Source: Methylomonas aurea (GTDB taxonomy: Bacteria; Pseudomonadota; Gammaproteobacteria; Methylococcales; Methylomonadaceae). Taken from it: a DNA stretch of 64,000 nucleotides. This document shows positions 53,597-63,839 of this stretch, piece after piece. The notes under the pieces were generated by a model that saw only the letters and a list, made by a program, of their open reading frames with translations, ran no database searches and was not told where the DNA came from. A program made the translations under genes and the position numbers. The first letter of the stretch is position 1. The number at the start of each line of letters is the position of its first letter. The stretch is from the NCBI RefSeq assembly GCF_024505045.1, contig NZ_JANIBM010000012.1, forward strand, positions 51,718 to 115,717, in the 5' to 3' direction.

Positions 53597-54697
53597 ATGA
53601 ACGACAAAAAAATGCAGACCATCTTGGTGGTGGACGATTCGCCGGAAAACGTCACCGTACTCAGCGAATTGCTGCAGCCGGACTATCGGGTGCGAGTGGC
53701 GACCACGGGAGTGCGAGCGCTGCAGGTGGCGGCCAGCCAACCATGCCCGGATTTGATTCTGCTGGATGTGATGATGCCGGAGATGGACGGTTACGAAGTG
53801 TTCGAAAACCTGCGCGCCAATCCGCAAACGAGCGCTATTCCGGTGATTTTCGTTACGGCGATGGACAGTATGGAGTCCGAATTGCGCGGCCTGGACGCCG
53901 GCGCGGTGGATTACATCACCAAACCGATTTTGCCGCAGATTGTGATGGCCAGGGTACGGACCCAGTTGGAACTGAAACAGGCGCGCGACTGGCTCAGCAA
54001 TCAGAATGCCTATCTGGAAGCCGAAGTGGCCAGGCGGATGCGGGAAAACGAGTTGATCCAAAATATCGGCATTCGGGCTCTGGCCCATCTGGCCGAAATC
54101 CGCGACCCGGAAACCGGATACCACATTCTGCGCACTCAAGCCTACGTCCAGCATTTGGCCGAATCGCTGCAGCAACATCCGCGGTTTTCCGGGGTTTTGA
54201 GCGATCATTACGTCCAATTGCTGACCCGTTCGGCACCGTTGCACGACATCGGCAAAATCGGGATCCCGGACGCCATCTTGCACAAGCCGGGACCGTTGAC
54301 GGTCGAGGAGTGGCAGATCATGAAGACCCATGCCAAATTGGGCCGCGATGCGATAGAAATGGCCGAATGCGATGCGACCCGCAACGTGGAGTTTTTGACG
54401 TTGGCCAAGGAAATCGCCCAGTGGCACCACGAACAATGGGACGGCGGCGGATATCCGGACGGCCTGGCGGGCGATGCGATCCCGGTTTCGGCACGGATCA
54501 TGGCCGTTGCCGATGTGTTCGATTCCTTGATATCCAGGCGAGTCTACAAACCGCCGTTGCCAGCGGCCGATGTCAAAATAATTATCGCCGAGGGCCGCGG
54601 CCGGCACTTCGATCCGGATATGGCCGACGTATTTTTGGCCGATTTCGATTTTTACTGCGATATTGCCCACCACTATCCCGATACTCCCAAGAGGTAG
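53597..54697 (+). CDS. Response regulator with HD-GYP domain
   Basis: A 366-residue protein: receiver (about 7-125) with D57 in LILLDVMMPEMDGYE and lysine in DYITKPI, a coiled coil, then an HD-GYP domain (about 150-350). The metal site H216-D217 and the following GIP (222-224) are present in LHDIGKIGIPDAIL, and the QWHHEQWDGGGYPDGLAG motif is intact, so it should hydrolyse c-di-GMP. The frame is open upstream to 53564; I chose the ATG at 53597. No clear Shine-Dalgarno is seen, which leaves room for control by the upstream structured leader. Confidence 0.92.
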   Translation: MNDKKMQTILVVDDSPENVTVLSELLQPDYRVRVATTGVRALQVAASQPCPDLILLDVMMPEMDGYEVFENLRANPQTSAIPVIFVTAMDSMESELRGLDAGAVDYITKPILPQIVMARVRTQLELKQARDWLSNQNAYLEAEVARRMRENELIQNIGIRALAHLAEIRDPETGYHILRTQAYVQHLAESLQQHPRFSGVLSDHYVQLLTRSAPLHDIGKIGIPDAILHKPGPLTVEEWQIMKTHAKLGRDAIEMAECDATRNVEFLTLAKEIAQWHHEQWDGGGYPDGLAGDAIPVSARIMAVADVFDSLISRRVYKPPLPAADVKIIIAEGRGRHFDPDMADVFLADFDFYCDIAHHYPDTPKR

Positions 54698-54701
54698 CGG
54701 C

Positions 54702-55613
54702 ATGAATACGTCTCAGAGCGTACTGTTGGTCGAAGACGAAGAAATCATTTCGATTGTCATAGAAAGCATCTTGCAGACCCGAGGTTACCGAATCGATGTC
54801 TGCCGTAACGGCATGCATGCCTGGGAAAAGCTGCAAGCCAATCCGGCCGCCTACGATTTGGTGTTGCTCGACTGGGGTTTGCCCAGCCTCGACGGGATCG
54901 AGTTGTTGCGATTGATCAAAAGCGACCCGATCCTGGCCAGTATTCCGGTGATCATCGAAACCGCGCGTAGCGATAAAAACAGCATCCAGCAGGGTTTGAA
55001 CCAGGGCGCCTATTACTATCTTACCAAGCCGTTTCAGCCCGAAGTACTTTTGGCGGTAGTCGACGCTGCGCTGGAACAGCGCAACGAACAGCATCGGATG
55101 CAGGAAAACCTGCGCAGCGCGGAACGGCCGCTGGCTTTAATGCAGGAAGGCCGGTTCCGTTTCCAGACACTGGAGAATGCCCGGGTACTAGCGACCCACT
55201 TGGCCCGCACCTGCCCGGAGCCGGAACGGGCGGTGCAGGGTTTGCAAGAGCTGTTGGTCAATGCCGTCGAACACGGCAACCTGGGAATCCGCTATGCCGA
55301 AAAAGGCCGTTATGTGTTGGCCGGCACCTGGATAGAAGAAATCAACCGCCGGCTGCAATTGCCCGAGTATTCCCAGCGCTTTGCCGAGGTTAGCTTCCAG
55401 CGCGGCCGGGATGAGTTGAGTTTTACCATCGCCGACCAGGGCAACGGTTTCGATTGGACGGAATACATGGACTTCTCTCCCGAGCGGGCTTTCGATATCC
55501 ATGGCCGCGGTATCGCGATGGCCCGGCAATTGAGTTTCGATAGTTTGGAATATCTCGGTAACGGTAATACGGTAACCGCCCGATTCATCTTAGGCGGGTA
55601 CGGCACACCTTAA
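54702..55613 (+). CDS. Receiver-HATPase response regulator
   Basis: A 303-residue protein with a receiver (about 5-125) carrying D57 in LVLLDWGLPSLDGIE and the lysine in YYLTKPFQPE. A C-terminal RsbW-like ATPase domain (about 165-300) has ELLVNAVEHGNLGI, IADQGNGFDW and HGRGIAMARQL. There is no histidine phosphoacceptor, so it resembles an anti-sigma-like serine kinase under receiver control. GAGGTAGCGGC precedes the ATG, and it follows the HD-GYP gene by four bases. Confidence 0.88.
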   Translation: MNTSQSVLLVEDEEIISIVIESILQTRGYRIDVCRNGMHAWEKLQANPAAYDLVLLDWGLPSLDGIELLRLIKSDPILASIPVIIETARSDKNSIQQGLNQGAYYYLTKPFQPEVLLAVVDAALEQRNEQHRMQENLRSAERPLALMQEGRFRFQTLENARVLATHLARTCPEPERAVQGLQELLVNAVEHGNLGIRYAEKGRYVLAGTWIEEINRRLQLPEYSQRFAEVSFQRGRDELSFTIADQGNGFDWTEYMDFSPERAFDIHGRGIAMARQLSFDSLEYLGNGNTVTARFILGGYGTP

Positions 55614-55865
55614 ATCCAGTCAAGCCCTCTGTCTTTCTGGGCCGGCCGCTTAACTTCCCTTTTTTCTGCGGCGTTTCGCGAAAATCCGGATCGCGAAATT
55701 TGACGAGCCCGGCAATTTTGTCGCCCGGCGCTGTCGCATAGCCTATTATCCGCAACAATAGCCGGGTTATTGCTGCCGCCGTGGCAATGCCGAATCCGGC
55801 GAACGGCGGACCGGCTCCGCCCATTCCACTCTCTCAATATTGCCTTGGCCTCAAAATGAACTCGA

Positions 55866-58800
55866 ATGCAACGCTCTAACCCTGGCCCGACCGTCGCCCG
55901 TTATTTGCTCGCCTTGTCGGCGGTGGCGGCGGTTGCAGCGCTCGCTATGCGCTTGCCGGCCGGTGCGGAGCCGCAACCGATGCCGCTATTGCTGATGTTA
56001 CCGGTCATAGCCAGCGCGGCGTTGGCCGGGGTGGGACCGGGTTTGGCCGCTACATTGGCGGCTGTCGCCGTGGTCGCGGGCTGTCCAGGTTTATTCGCCG
56101 GGGCCGATTTCGGCCGCGGGGAGAACCAAGAGGCGCTGCAGTTATCGCTACTGTTCGGCAACGGATTGGCGGCCAGCTTGTGGAGCGCAATGGTGCAGCG
56201 ACTGAAGAACCGACTAGCATTTGTAACCCGAGCCGCAGCGGAAAAGACAGCAGAGGCCTCAGCAGGCGATGTTGGCTTCAAAGCACTGTTCGAGCAGGCC
56301 GGAGTCGGTATTGCGTTGCTGGATATCGACGGCCGTTTTCTGCAGTTTAATCGCTGTTTCGGCGAAATGGCCGGATATGGCCCCGATGAACTCAACGGCC
56401 GAAATATCGCCGAAATTATTCACCCCGACGACTGCATTCAGGACCGGCCCAACACAGAGCGTCTGCTTGCGGGAGCTATCTCCACATATAAGACGGAAAA
56501 GCGTTTGATCGATAAAGTCGGAAATAGCCTCTGGACCTTATGGACGCTATCGTCAGTCCGGCACACCTTAGGTATGCCGGTTTGCTTGGTTGCGGTGGTC
56601 GAAGACATTCGGGACCGCAAACGTGCCGAGAGCGCGTTGCTGGAAAGCCAGCAGGCGTTGCGCAGTACTCAGCAATTGGCCGGGATCGGCAACTGGACCT
56701 GGAATTTAACCACCGGCGAAATAGTGTGGTCGGAAGCGCTTTATCGGATCTTTGGCCGCGATCTGCGACAAGCGCCGGCCGATTATGCCGAGGTACGTAA
56801 CTATTTTTCTGCCGAAAGTTGGGATCGATTGGCTGCGGCGGTCGAGAAATGCCGGACCGGCATGCAGCCTTACCAGTGCGACGTCGAAATCGTCGGCGGC
56901 GATGGCCGGCGGCGTTGGCTGACCGCTCGCGGCGAAGCGCTACGCGGTGTAGGCGGCGAGATCGTCGGCCTACACGGCACAATGCAGGACATTACCGCCC
57001 GCAAACTGGGCGAAATGGCCTTGAACCGCAGCGAACAAAGGTTTCGCCGGTTGTTTCAAGATGCGCCGATTCCGTTGGCCTACGTTGCCGGTAACGGCAA
57101 TTTGATCGATGCCAATACCCGTTTTTTCGAGACATTCGGTTACAGTCTAAGCGACGTGCCGTGCTTGGAGGCGTGGTGGCCGCTGGCCTATCCCGATTCT
57201 GACTACCGCCGCTCGGCGATGCAGGCCTGGAGTGCGGCTTTGGCCAAGGCCGCCGCCAGCGGCGGCTATATCGAGCCGGCCGAATACCGGATAACCTGCA
57301 AGAATGGCACAGTCCGAATCGTCGAGATTTCCGGCATCATCGTCGGCCAGGATTTCATGGCTGTACTTTTCGACATTACCGAGCGTAAGCGAGCCGAGCA
57401 GGAACTGCACAAAACTCAGGCCGAAGCGCTGAAATTGATGGAAGAAGCCGTCGTAGCCCGGGAACGCGCCGAACAGGTCAGCAATGCGTTGCGCGACAGC
57501 GAGCAACGTTTGAGGATGGCCCAAGAGGGCGCTCAAGTCGGTATCTGGGATTGGGACATCGCCAACGACTTGTGTTATTGGTCTCCGGAATGCGTCCGGC
57601 TTTACGGGTTGGAGCCGGGCGTATTGCGCAGCAACGCCGATTGGCTGGCACGCGTGCATCCGGACGATCAGCCTCTGATCGATGCGCAATGGCGGGAACG
57701 GGTGCTGAAGCATTTGCCGATCGACGTCGAATTCCGTTTCTTACACGCCTCCGGCGCTGTGCGTTGGATGGTCAGCCGGGGCCAGGCGCTATACGACGCA
57801 GACGGAAATCCGGTGCGCTTGTTCGGCGTCAACCTGGACATCACCGACCGGAAAAAGTCGGAACAGGCATTGATGAAACTGGTGCAGGTGGTCGAGCAAA
57901 ACCCGTCCAGCATTATCGTGACCGATGCCGACGGTAACATCGAGTACGTCAACCAGGCTTTCGTCGAGCAAACCGGTTACAGCCGCGAAGAGGTGTTGGG
58001 TTCGAATCCGCGCATTCTGCAGTCTGGGAAAACGCCGCGAGAGGTTTACCGGTCGATGTGGCAAACCCTGAGCGAGGGCCGGGTCTGGAAAGGCGAATTC
58101 AGCAATCGCGGTAAACACGGCCGGGAATATACCGAATTTGCCAGCGTGATTCCGATCCGCCAAACCCAAACCGGCAGCATCACCCATTTCGTCGCGGTAC
58201 AGGAAGATATCACCGAGAAAAAGCGAATCGGCGCCGAACTGGACCAGCATCGCCACCATTTGGAAGAACTGGTGGCCAGCCGTACCGCCGAGCTGGCCGC
58301 CGCCAGGGCGCAAGCCGATGCGGCCAATCAGGCCAAAACCGCGTTTTTGGCCAACATGAGCCATGAAATCCGGACGCCGATGAATGCCATCATCGGCCTG
58401 ACCTATCTATTGCGCCAAAGCCAAGTCAGTGCGGAGCAGATAGACCGGCTGGACAAGATCGATTCCGCCGCCCAGCACTTGTTGTCGGTAATCAACGACA
58501 TTCTGGATTTATCGAAAATCGAGGCCGGCCGATTGGAACTGGAACAAACCGATTTTTCACTTTCGGCCTTGCTGGACCATGTCCGCTCGCTGGTTGCCGA
58601 TCAAGCGCGCGCGAAAGGTTTGACGATAAGCGTGAATCAGGACGGAGTGCCGCAATGGCTGCGCGGAGATCCCACCCGATTGCGGCAAGCGCTACTGAAT
58701 TACGCCAGCAATGCCGTGAAATTTACCGAAAGCGGCGAAATCCGGCTGTTGGCCGAATTGCTGCAGGAAGGCGAAGACGGATTGATGCTGCGTTTTGTGG

Positions 58801-60155
58801 TCGAGGATTCCGGGATCGGGATTACGGAAGACAAAATGCCGATGTTGTTCGAAACCTTCGCCCAGGCGGACGTCACTACCACACGCAAATACGGAGGCAC
58901 CGGCCTCGGGCTGGCGATAACCCGGCGCCTGGCGCGGATGATGGGCGGGGACGCCGGCGCAGATAGCCGCGCCGGGCAAGGCAGCCGTTTTTGGTTTACT
59001 GTCCGCTTGCAACGCGGGCATGGGGTGGCCGAATACACCGCGGCCAAAAACAGCGATGCGGAATTCGAGTTACGGCGCACGTATCCCGGTGCGCGAATCT
59101 TGCTGGTGGAGGACAATCCAATCAATCGCGAAGTGGCGCTGGAGTTGTTGCACGGTGCGGGTATGGCCGTGGCGACCGCTGCAAACGGCCGGATTGCCGT
59201 CGACAAAGTCTTTGCCTGCCAGTACGATCTGGTGCTGATGGATGTGCAAATGCCGGAAATGGACGGGCTTGAAGCCACCCGGCTGATTCGGGGCAGAACC
59301 GAGTATGCGCGCTTGCCGATATTGGCAATGACGGCGAATGTGTTCGACGAAGACCGCCAAATGTGTCTGGAGGCCGGTATGAATGGCTTTGTCGTCAAAC
59401 CCGTGGTGCCCGACGACTTGTACCGGACCTTGTTGGATTGGCTGGAGCGCGGCGCTCGGTATCAACCGGCTTCGTCCCGCCGCCCGCAAGCGGAATCTGC
59501 GCCGCCGGGCAAAGCCGCTGATGCTGCCGAAGCTCCGATTGAGATTGCCGGTTTGAATAGCGCGCAGGGGTTGGCCCTCGTGAAAGGCGATACCGTAAAA
59601 TACCGGCGGCTGCTGTTGATGTTTGGACAGTCTCACCGCGATGACATGAAGCGGGTCGTCAACGCCTTGCTTGAGCACCGGCGCGGCGATGCCCGGGCGT
59701 TGGCTCATGCGCTGAAAGGCGTCGCTGCGACGTTGGGCGCTTTCGGTTTGGCCACTGCTGCCGGCAAACTTGACCTTGCGCTGCAAGAAGAGCGCGAACT
59801 TGGCGCATGTCTGGAATTGGTCCAATTGTGCGAAGGCGAATTGAGCCCGCTGTTGTCGGGCATTGAAGCCTTAGGCGACGCCGAAACGGCAACCGGTATG
59901 GATGGCGTTAGCGGAGCGAGGGCCGAGGCGGCTATCGCCGAACTGCGAAACTTGCTGACCGAGGACAATGCGCTGGCCTGCCGCCTGGCAAGGGAGTGTG
60001 CCACTACGCTATCGCTGGCGCTGGGTGCGGATTATGCCGAGTTCAGCCGCCGAGTAGAAGGGTTCGATTTCGTTGCGGCCTTGGCGCTGCTGGATCGGGC
60101 CGGCAACCGCGCCGGCGCGGCGGACTTGCCGCCCGGAACGGGAGAGGGCGGCTAA
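55866..60155 (+). CDS. Hybrid histidine kinase with multiple PAS domains, receiver and HPt
   Basis: A 1429-residue membrane sensor. Hydrophobic N-terminal helices (about 10-115) are followed by at least four PAS/PAC modules (about 140-260, 265-385, 395-515, 545-665, 675-800). A transmitter domain follows with phosphoacceptor H833 in [10 protein letters not shown] and ATP-binding boxes ending in [18 protein letters not shown]. Then come a receiver with D1126 in [16 protein letters not shown] and an HPt domain with H1281 in [15 protein letters not shown]. The complete His-Asp-His relay in one chain probably feeds an external receiver such as those encoded upstream. It starts 252 bases after the REC-HATPase gene, a gap with no supported gene. 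Confidence 0.93.
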   Translation: MQRSNPGPTVARYLLALSAVAAVAALAMRLPAGAEPQPMPLLLMLPVIASAALAGVGPGLAATLAAVAVVAGCPGLFAGADFGRGENQEALQLSLLFGNGLAASLWSAMVQRLKNRLAFVTRAAAEKTAEASAGDVGFKALFEQAGVGIALLDIDGRFLQFNRCFGEMAGYGPDELNGRNIAEIIHPDDCIQDRPNTERLLAGAISTYKTEKRLIDKVGNSLWTLWTLSSVRHTLGMPVCLVAVVEDIRDRKRAESALLESQQALRSTQQLAGIGNWTWNLTTGEIVWSEALYRIFGRDLRQAPADYAEVRNYFSAESWDRLAAAVEKCRTGMQPYQCDVEIVGGDGRRRWLTARGEALRGVGGEIVGLHGTMQDITARKLGEMALNRSEQRFRRLFQDAPIPLAYVAGNGNLIDANTRFFETFGYSLSDVPCLEAWWPLAYPDSDYRRSAMQAWSAALAKAAASGGYIEPAEYRITCKNGTVRIVEISGIIVGQDFMAVLFDITERKRAEQELHKTQAEALKLMEEAVVARERAEQVSNALRDSEQRLRMAQEGAQVGIWDWDIANDLCYWSPECVRLYGLEPGVLRSNADWLARVHPDDQPLIDAQWRERVLKHLPIDVEFRFLHASGAVRWMVSRGQALYDADGNPVRLFGVNLDITDRKKSEQALMKLVQVVEQNPSSIIVTDADGNIEYVNQAFVEQTGYSREEVLGSNPRILQSGKTPREVYRSMWQTLSEGRVWKGEFSNRGKHGREYTEFASVIPIRQTQTGSITHFVAVQEDITEKKRIGAELDQHRHHLEELVASRTAELAAARAQADAANQAKTAFLANMSHEIRTPMNAIIGLTYLLRQSQVSAEQIDRLDKIDSAAQHLLSVINDILDLSKIEAGRLELEQTDFSLSALLDHVRSLVADQARAKGLTISVNQDGVPQWLRGDPTRLRQALLNYASNAVKFTESGEIRLLAELLQEGEDGLMLRFVVEDSGIGITEDKMPMLFETFAQADVTTTRKYGGTGLGLAITRRLARMMGGDAGADSRAGQGSRFWFTVRLQRGHGVAEYTAAKNSDAEFELRRTYPGARILLVEDNPINREVALELLHGAGMAVATAANGRIAVDKVFACQYDLVLMDVQMPEMDGLEATRLIRGRTEYARLPILAMTANVFDEDRQMCLEAGMNGFVVKPVVPDDLYRTLLDWLERGARYQPASSRRPQAESAPPGKAADAAEAPIEIAGLNSAQGLALVKGDTVKYRRLLLMFGQSHRDDMKRVVNALLEHRRGDARALAHALKGVAATLGAFGLATAAGKLDLALQEERELGACLELVQLCEGELSPLLSGIEALGDAETATGMDGVSGARAEAAIAELRNLLTEDNALACRLARECATTLSLALGADYAEFSRRVEGFDFVAALALLDRAGNRAGAADLPPGTGEGG

Positions 60156-60279
60156 GCCGCCTTGCCGGTTTACGCTCCGATTTCGTCATGTGCCGGGCCA
60201 ATGACCGAAGCTAATCGATTGATTTAGTCCGTGTTGAGGCGGTTGAACCGCTAACCCAACCAACTCGGTCGGAAACTCA

Positions 60280-60747
60280 TCAAATCTGCGACTGCAAATA
60301 GTTTTCCAGACCGACCATTTCGATCAAACCCAGTTGTTTTTCCAGCCAGTGGGCATGGTCGATTTCGGTATCGTCCAGCATGACTTTCAAAATTTCCCGG
60401 GTCTGGTAGTCGCGGACGCTTTCGCAATAGGCCATTACCTTACGCAAATCGGCTACCACTTTTAACTCGACCGCCAGGTCGTTTTTCAACATGTCCGGCA
60501 CCGTGGCGCCCACCGCCAGCGGTTCGCGTTTAGACAAATCCGGCGTGCCTTCCAGAAACAGAATTCGCTTGATCAGCGCGTCGGCGTGGTTGGTTTCGTC
60601 CTGGACTTCGTGGTTGATGCGTTCGTAAAGCTTTTCCAGGCCCCAGTTTTGGTACATCCGCGAATGGATGAAATATTGGTCGATGGCCGTCAATTCGCCG
60701 GCCAGTAATTCGTTCAAATAAGCGATGACTTGTTTGTCGCCTTGCAT
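60280..60747 (-). CDS. bfr: Bacterioferritin lacking the heme methionine
   Basis: A 155-residue iron-storage four-helix bundle protein. Ferroxidase ligands are all in place: E18, E51, H54, E94, E127 and H130 (from family alignment by eye). The axial heme ligand, M52 in E. coli Bfr, is T52 here (DETNHAD instead of DEMKHAD), so homopolymers should not bind heme at the dimer interface. Such subunits may mix with a heme-binding second Bfr. No bacterioferritin-associated ferredoxin gene is adjacent. Confidence 0.93.
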   Translation of the reverse strand: MQGDKQVIAYLNELLAGELTAIDQYFIHSRMYQNWGLEKLYERINHEVQDETNHADALIKRILFLEGTPDLSKREPLAVGATVPDMLKNDLAVELKVVADLRKVMAYCESVRDYQTREILKVMLDDTEIDHAHWLEKQLGLIEMVGLENYLQSQI

Positions 60748-60858
60748 GGTCTGCCTCCCGCTGAATGTCTGTAATTACGCTGCCTGCTATGGTAATACAA
60801 ATAACCTAGTGCCGTATCCGGTTTTCGCGGCATAGCCGGCCCGCCTTGCCGATTGGGG

Positions 60859-61839
60859 CTAGCGGTAGATGCGCGCACCGCTGTCGAAAGTCTCCGCCAA
60901 CTCTGCGGCCAGCGCGCCGACGTCCCCGCTGGTGATGAACACCAAGCGGCCGCAGCCGTCGTCGCCGTCGCGGGTTTGCAAAACCGCGGGCGGATATAAA
61001 CGTGGCCCCGCCGACTGGATCGCAAGCGGTTCTGTTCTTCCCGCCACGTAAACCACGCCCTTGATGCGCAGCAACTCGGGATGGTTGGCAAGCAGTGAAC
61101 TGAGGATAGACTCCAACTGCGGCCAGGCCGGCGCTGCCGAAAATATTAAAGACAGACTTCTGAATTCGTGCGAAATCGGCGTTTGATCCGGTAAGCGGCG
61201 TAACAGCGGAGCGTCAAAGTCGAGTATCCATTCCGGAAGGTCCGCACCGGGCTGTAGAGTCAGGGTTGGCGTCGCCGGGGCCAATGTGCTCAGGCGTTGC
61301 GCCAGTTCGGCTTGTTGCCCGGCAGTGGCCAGATCGGCATGCGTCAGCAGCAATCGGTCCGCCCATGCGACCTGGGCTGCGGCTTCCGGGAAGCGGTCCA
61401 AATGTTCGCCGGCGGTCGGGATCGCCAATGTCGCCAGCACGGCCTGCAATCGATAACGGCCGGCCAGCCAGCGCTCGCGCAACAGGGTATCCAGAATCGG
61501 CTCGGGGCTGGCGATACCGCTGGTTTCGATCACGACGCGCGCGAACGGTTTGTCTTGCGCGCCGTCCCAGGCCATCCGCAAGTTTTTCAAGGTCGGCGCC
61601 AGTGCACCTTTCACTTGGCAGCACAGGCAGCCGCCGGACAGTACCGTTAATGGCGCGTCCTGGCGTTGCAGCAAATCCTGGTCGACCGGCTCCGCGCCGA
61701 ATTCGTTGATCACTACCGCGGTTTTTACTCCATCGGTCAGCAAGCGGTTCAACAACGTGGTCTTGCCGCTGCCCAGGAAGCCGGTGATCAATACAACCGG
61801 GATTTTACGAAGAGTGGTGTTCGCTGTGGGCTTAATCAA
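60859..61839 (-). CDS. CobW/COG0523 family GTPase, putative metallochaperone
   Basis: A 326-residue GTPase. The P-loop is GFLGSGKT (20-27), the metal-binding motif is G-G-C71-L-C73-C74 and Walker B-like ETSGIASP follows. NKxD is changed: the corresponding stretch reads LLLTHADL, so the base-specificity loop is atypical (THAD). The C-terminal CobW-C domain (about 225-325) includes LLRIKGVVYVAG. COG0523 proteins deliver zinc, cobalt or other metals; no zur box or partner enzyme is seen here. Confidence 0.88.
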   Translation of the reverse strand: MIKPTANTTLRKIPVVLITGFLGSGKTTLLNRLLTDGVKTAVVINEFGAEPVDQDLLQRQDAPLTVLSGGCLCCQVKGALAPTLKNLRMAWDGAQDKPFARVVIETSGIASPEPILDTLLRERWLAGRYRLQAVLATLAIPTAGEHLDRFPEAAAQVAWADRLLLTHADLATAGQQAELAQRLSTLAPATPTLTLQPGADLPEWILDFDAPLLRRLPDQTPISHEFRSLSLIFSAAPAWPQLESILSSLLANHPELLRIKGVVYVAGRTEPLAIQSAGPRLYPPAVLQTRDGDDGCGRLVFITSGDVGALAAELAETFDSGARIYR

Positions 61840-61922
61840 ATTGTTTGAGTTTCAAGGTTGGTGACTTATTAACCGGGCGCTAATTATGGCTTATCACCGT
61901 TATTCCGTCCGGGCTGACTGTG

Positions 61923-62357
61923 TCAAAACCCGTAGGGAACGTTCTTAGACATGCGAACGCCATTTGAAGGGACATGCCGATAATCGCCGGCGGTCGACGC
62001 TGCGAACATCAACCCCGCTATGCACCTGATCACGCTGGCCAGTCGCGATAAATAATTGCGGGACACGTAATTGCGGAAAAACGCCGATTGCTGCAAGTAG
62101 CGGTGGCACACCAACACCCGGGGCGCAATCGCGAACGCGCAGACGACGCCGATTTCGGCATAACTCTCGGCGGAATACGGGTTGTCGTCGCGCAGGCGGG
62201 ACGTGGTCGGCACGCCGGAAACGCTCGGCAACATCCGGGGCGACAAAACCTAGCGGCCGTCGGCCGAGAAAATCTGCACTTTGACGTTGCCGGACGGCAG
62301 CAGTAAATAACTCTCGCAAGCCTTGCCCGGACAAAACGCCTGTTGCCATGTGGGCAT
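61923..62357 (-). pseudogene. Interrupted reading frame of unknown family
   Basis: On the minus strand a frame runs from ATG at 62357 (MPTWQQAFCPGKACESYLLL) to a TGA ending at 61923, interrupted only by a TAG at 62250-62252. The part after the stop contains SYAEIGVVCAFAIAP and RNYLSRLASVIRC. I do not recognise it. It could be a small protein gene with one nonsense mutation or chance open sequence. The flanking stretches 61840-61922 and 62358-62560 show no supported feature. Confidence 0.3.
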
Positions 62358-62560
62358 CGTCACCACCGTATTCCCTTCTCGGCGAATGCCGGAAAATGGC
62401 TTTTCCAGGTATCAGCGTCCTAAGGCATAGCGGTCTCCGGCGGGTTATTCCGCGGGCGGCGTTGATGGCGAGAGACCGGACGGCGCGAATCGGGGAATCA
62501 GCGCACATATCCGGTGCCTGACTCTTAGAGCCCCGGCCGCGACAACTTGAAGCCTCGAGG

Positions 62561-63061
62561 CTAATTTTTCGCCAGATCGGCGGATTGGGCTTTGCAATCG
62601 CTGAGCATCAAATGCGCGGGGTCCAGCGATAGGGCGAAGGGGGCGACTTTTTTTAATGCGCTCAATCCCAAAATCTGGCGGTCGGTGCCCTCGAATACAG
62701 CTGCTTCCACGTCGTGCACGATGCAACAGCAGCCGATGCTCAAATTGGCGATGCGATAAATCGACACATTGACGTCGGAACCGTCCGCCATCACTCCGCC
62801 GACTTGCTTGACGTAGTCGACCTTGCCTCGCGCCTTTAGCGCATCCAGTGTGGTCTGGTTGATCGTGACGTAGTCTGACCCGGTATCCACCATCAGTTCG
62901 TTGCCGGCGACTCCGTCGAATCCAACCGGAACGTAAAATGTCGAGGTACCTTTCTTGGTCATCGGTACCGCGGTGCCGAATTGAAGCGATTGCACCGCAT
63001 GCGCGGGAGTCGCAAAAAGCAACCATTCAATCAAGACGATCGTCAGAATACGCACAAACAT
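62561..63061 (-). CDS. Exported retropepsin-like aspartic protease domain protein
   Basis: A 166-residue protein with a signal peptide (ILTIVLIEWLLFATPAHA). The single aspartic-protease motif is D59-T-G-S62 in LMVDTGSDYVTIN, followed by a flap-like GGVMADGSDVNV and the C-terminal QILGLSALKKVAPFAL, where ILG matches the second conserved region of retroviral-type proteases. Members work as dimers. Cysteines in GCCCIVHD are unusual for a periplasmic protein. GAGG lies five bases before the ATG at 63061; the open frame extends to 63124. Confidence 0.78.
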   Translation of the reverse strand: MFVRILTIVLIEWLLFATPAHAVQSLQFGTAVPMTKKGTSTFYVPVGFDGVAGNELMVDTGSDYVTINQTTLDALKARGKVDYVKQVGGVMADGSDVNVSIYRIANLSIGCCCIVHDVEAAVFEGTDRQILGLSALKKVAPFALSLDPAHLMLSDCKAQSADLAKN

Positions 63062-63185
63062 GATGGCCTCGCTGTCTGAAATTAACGCTGTCTGCTGATT
63101 TACAGCGCATATCGCGTGCCACAATAAAATGTCTTTTTAATACAAAAAGTTATTTTGATTTTTGGTGTCCGAGTCTGATCTTTCA

Positions 63186-63232
63186 GCACCACAACGGTTC
63201 GGTTTGATTTTTCGTTTGCATCAATGTGGTGC
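63186..63232. promoter_or_regulatory. Inverted repeat in the A/T-rich divergent gap 63062-63366
   Basis: GCACCACA (63186-63193) and TGTGGTGC (63225-63232) are exact complements 31 bases apart. They lie in the 305-base A/T-rich interval between the divergent protease-like and small-secreted-protein genes, a position suited to a shared operator. Nothing else is supported in this gap. Confidence 0.3.
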
Positions 63233-63366
63233 GGCATGATCGAAAGAGGTGCAGATTTTTGTTGCACTAATGGTTTCGAATCAATATTATGGTTCCGGTA
63301 CGCAAAGGACTTGTCGTCGTATGCGGAAACATCGGTTATCACTGCACCAACAGCGAGGTTACAACT

Positions 63367-63651
63367 ATGAAAAAAATGACTCGAATTGCGGGTTTGTCAG
63401 CGGCTGTATTCATGGCATCGATTTCGGCTAACGTTTTTGCGGAAGCCGACAATTGTGCGGCCTTCTATCCTAAAGTTCCCTACAATTGCGAGTTAATAAG
63501 AGTGAAGGTTCTGCCGGCGGAACGGGCGGATTTTTCGGCATTCGAAACCGGGGCGGTCAAGGCTTCGGCTGGCGGTGCGCAATATCGGCTACGCTCCGTT
63601 ACTCGTGATACTGCCAGGGCGTTACGCGCGCAACACGCGGAGGCCAGATGA
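63367..63651 (+). CDS. Small secreted protein, function unknown
   Basis: A 94-residue protein with a clear signal peptide (MTRIAGLSAAVFMASISANVFA minus two residues; cleavage after VFA at about residue 24). The mature part starts EADNCAAFYPKVPYNCEL, with two cysteines that may pair, and is otherwise basic and alanine-rich. The frame is open from 63289, but GCGAGG and the signal sequence support the ATG at 63367. A long hairpin follows the stop. I do not recognise the family. Confidence 0.6.
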   Translation: MKKMTRIAGLSAAVFMASISANVFAEADNCAAFYPKVPYNCELIRVKVLPAERADFSAFETGAVKASAGGAQYRLRSVTRDTARALRAQHAEAR

Positions 63652-63660
63652 GATACCCGT

Positions 63661-63695
63661 GTGCCCGCGATTTCACTGCCGGAAATCGCAGGCAC
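63661..63695 (+). terminator. Hairpin after the small secreted protein gene
   Basis: GTGCC (63661-63665) plus GCGATTTC (63667-63674) pair with GAAATCGC (63682-63689) plus GGCAC (63691-63695), 13 bp with one mismatch. It begins ten bases after the stop codon. There is no T-run, so factor-assisted termination is possible. Confidence 0.55.
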
Positions 63696-63839
63696 CGTGT
63701 TGGTTACAGTGCCTATTCAACACCAGGGTCCTGTCCGGCAACCGCATAAGGTAGGCTAAAAGCCGTTTCCGCCAGACGTATGGCGCTTCTCGCTGCCGAC
63801 TCGGCAGAGCTATCGTAGCCATAATTTGCAGCGCCGATC

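Noticed and set aside
63100..63342. 80-residue minus-strand frame in the A/T-rich divergent gap
   Set aside because: Composition is that of promoter DNA, no ribosome-binding site, no conserved pattern.
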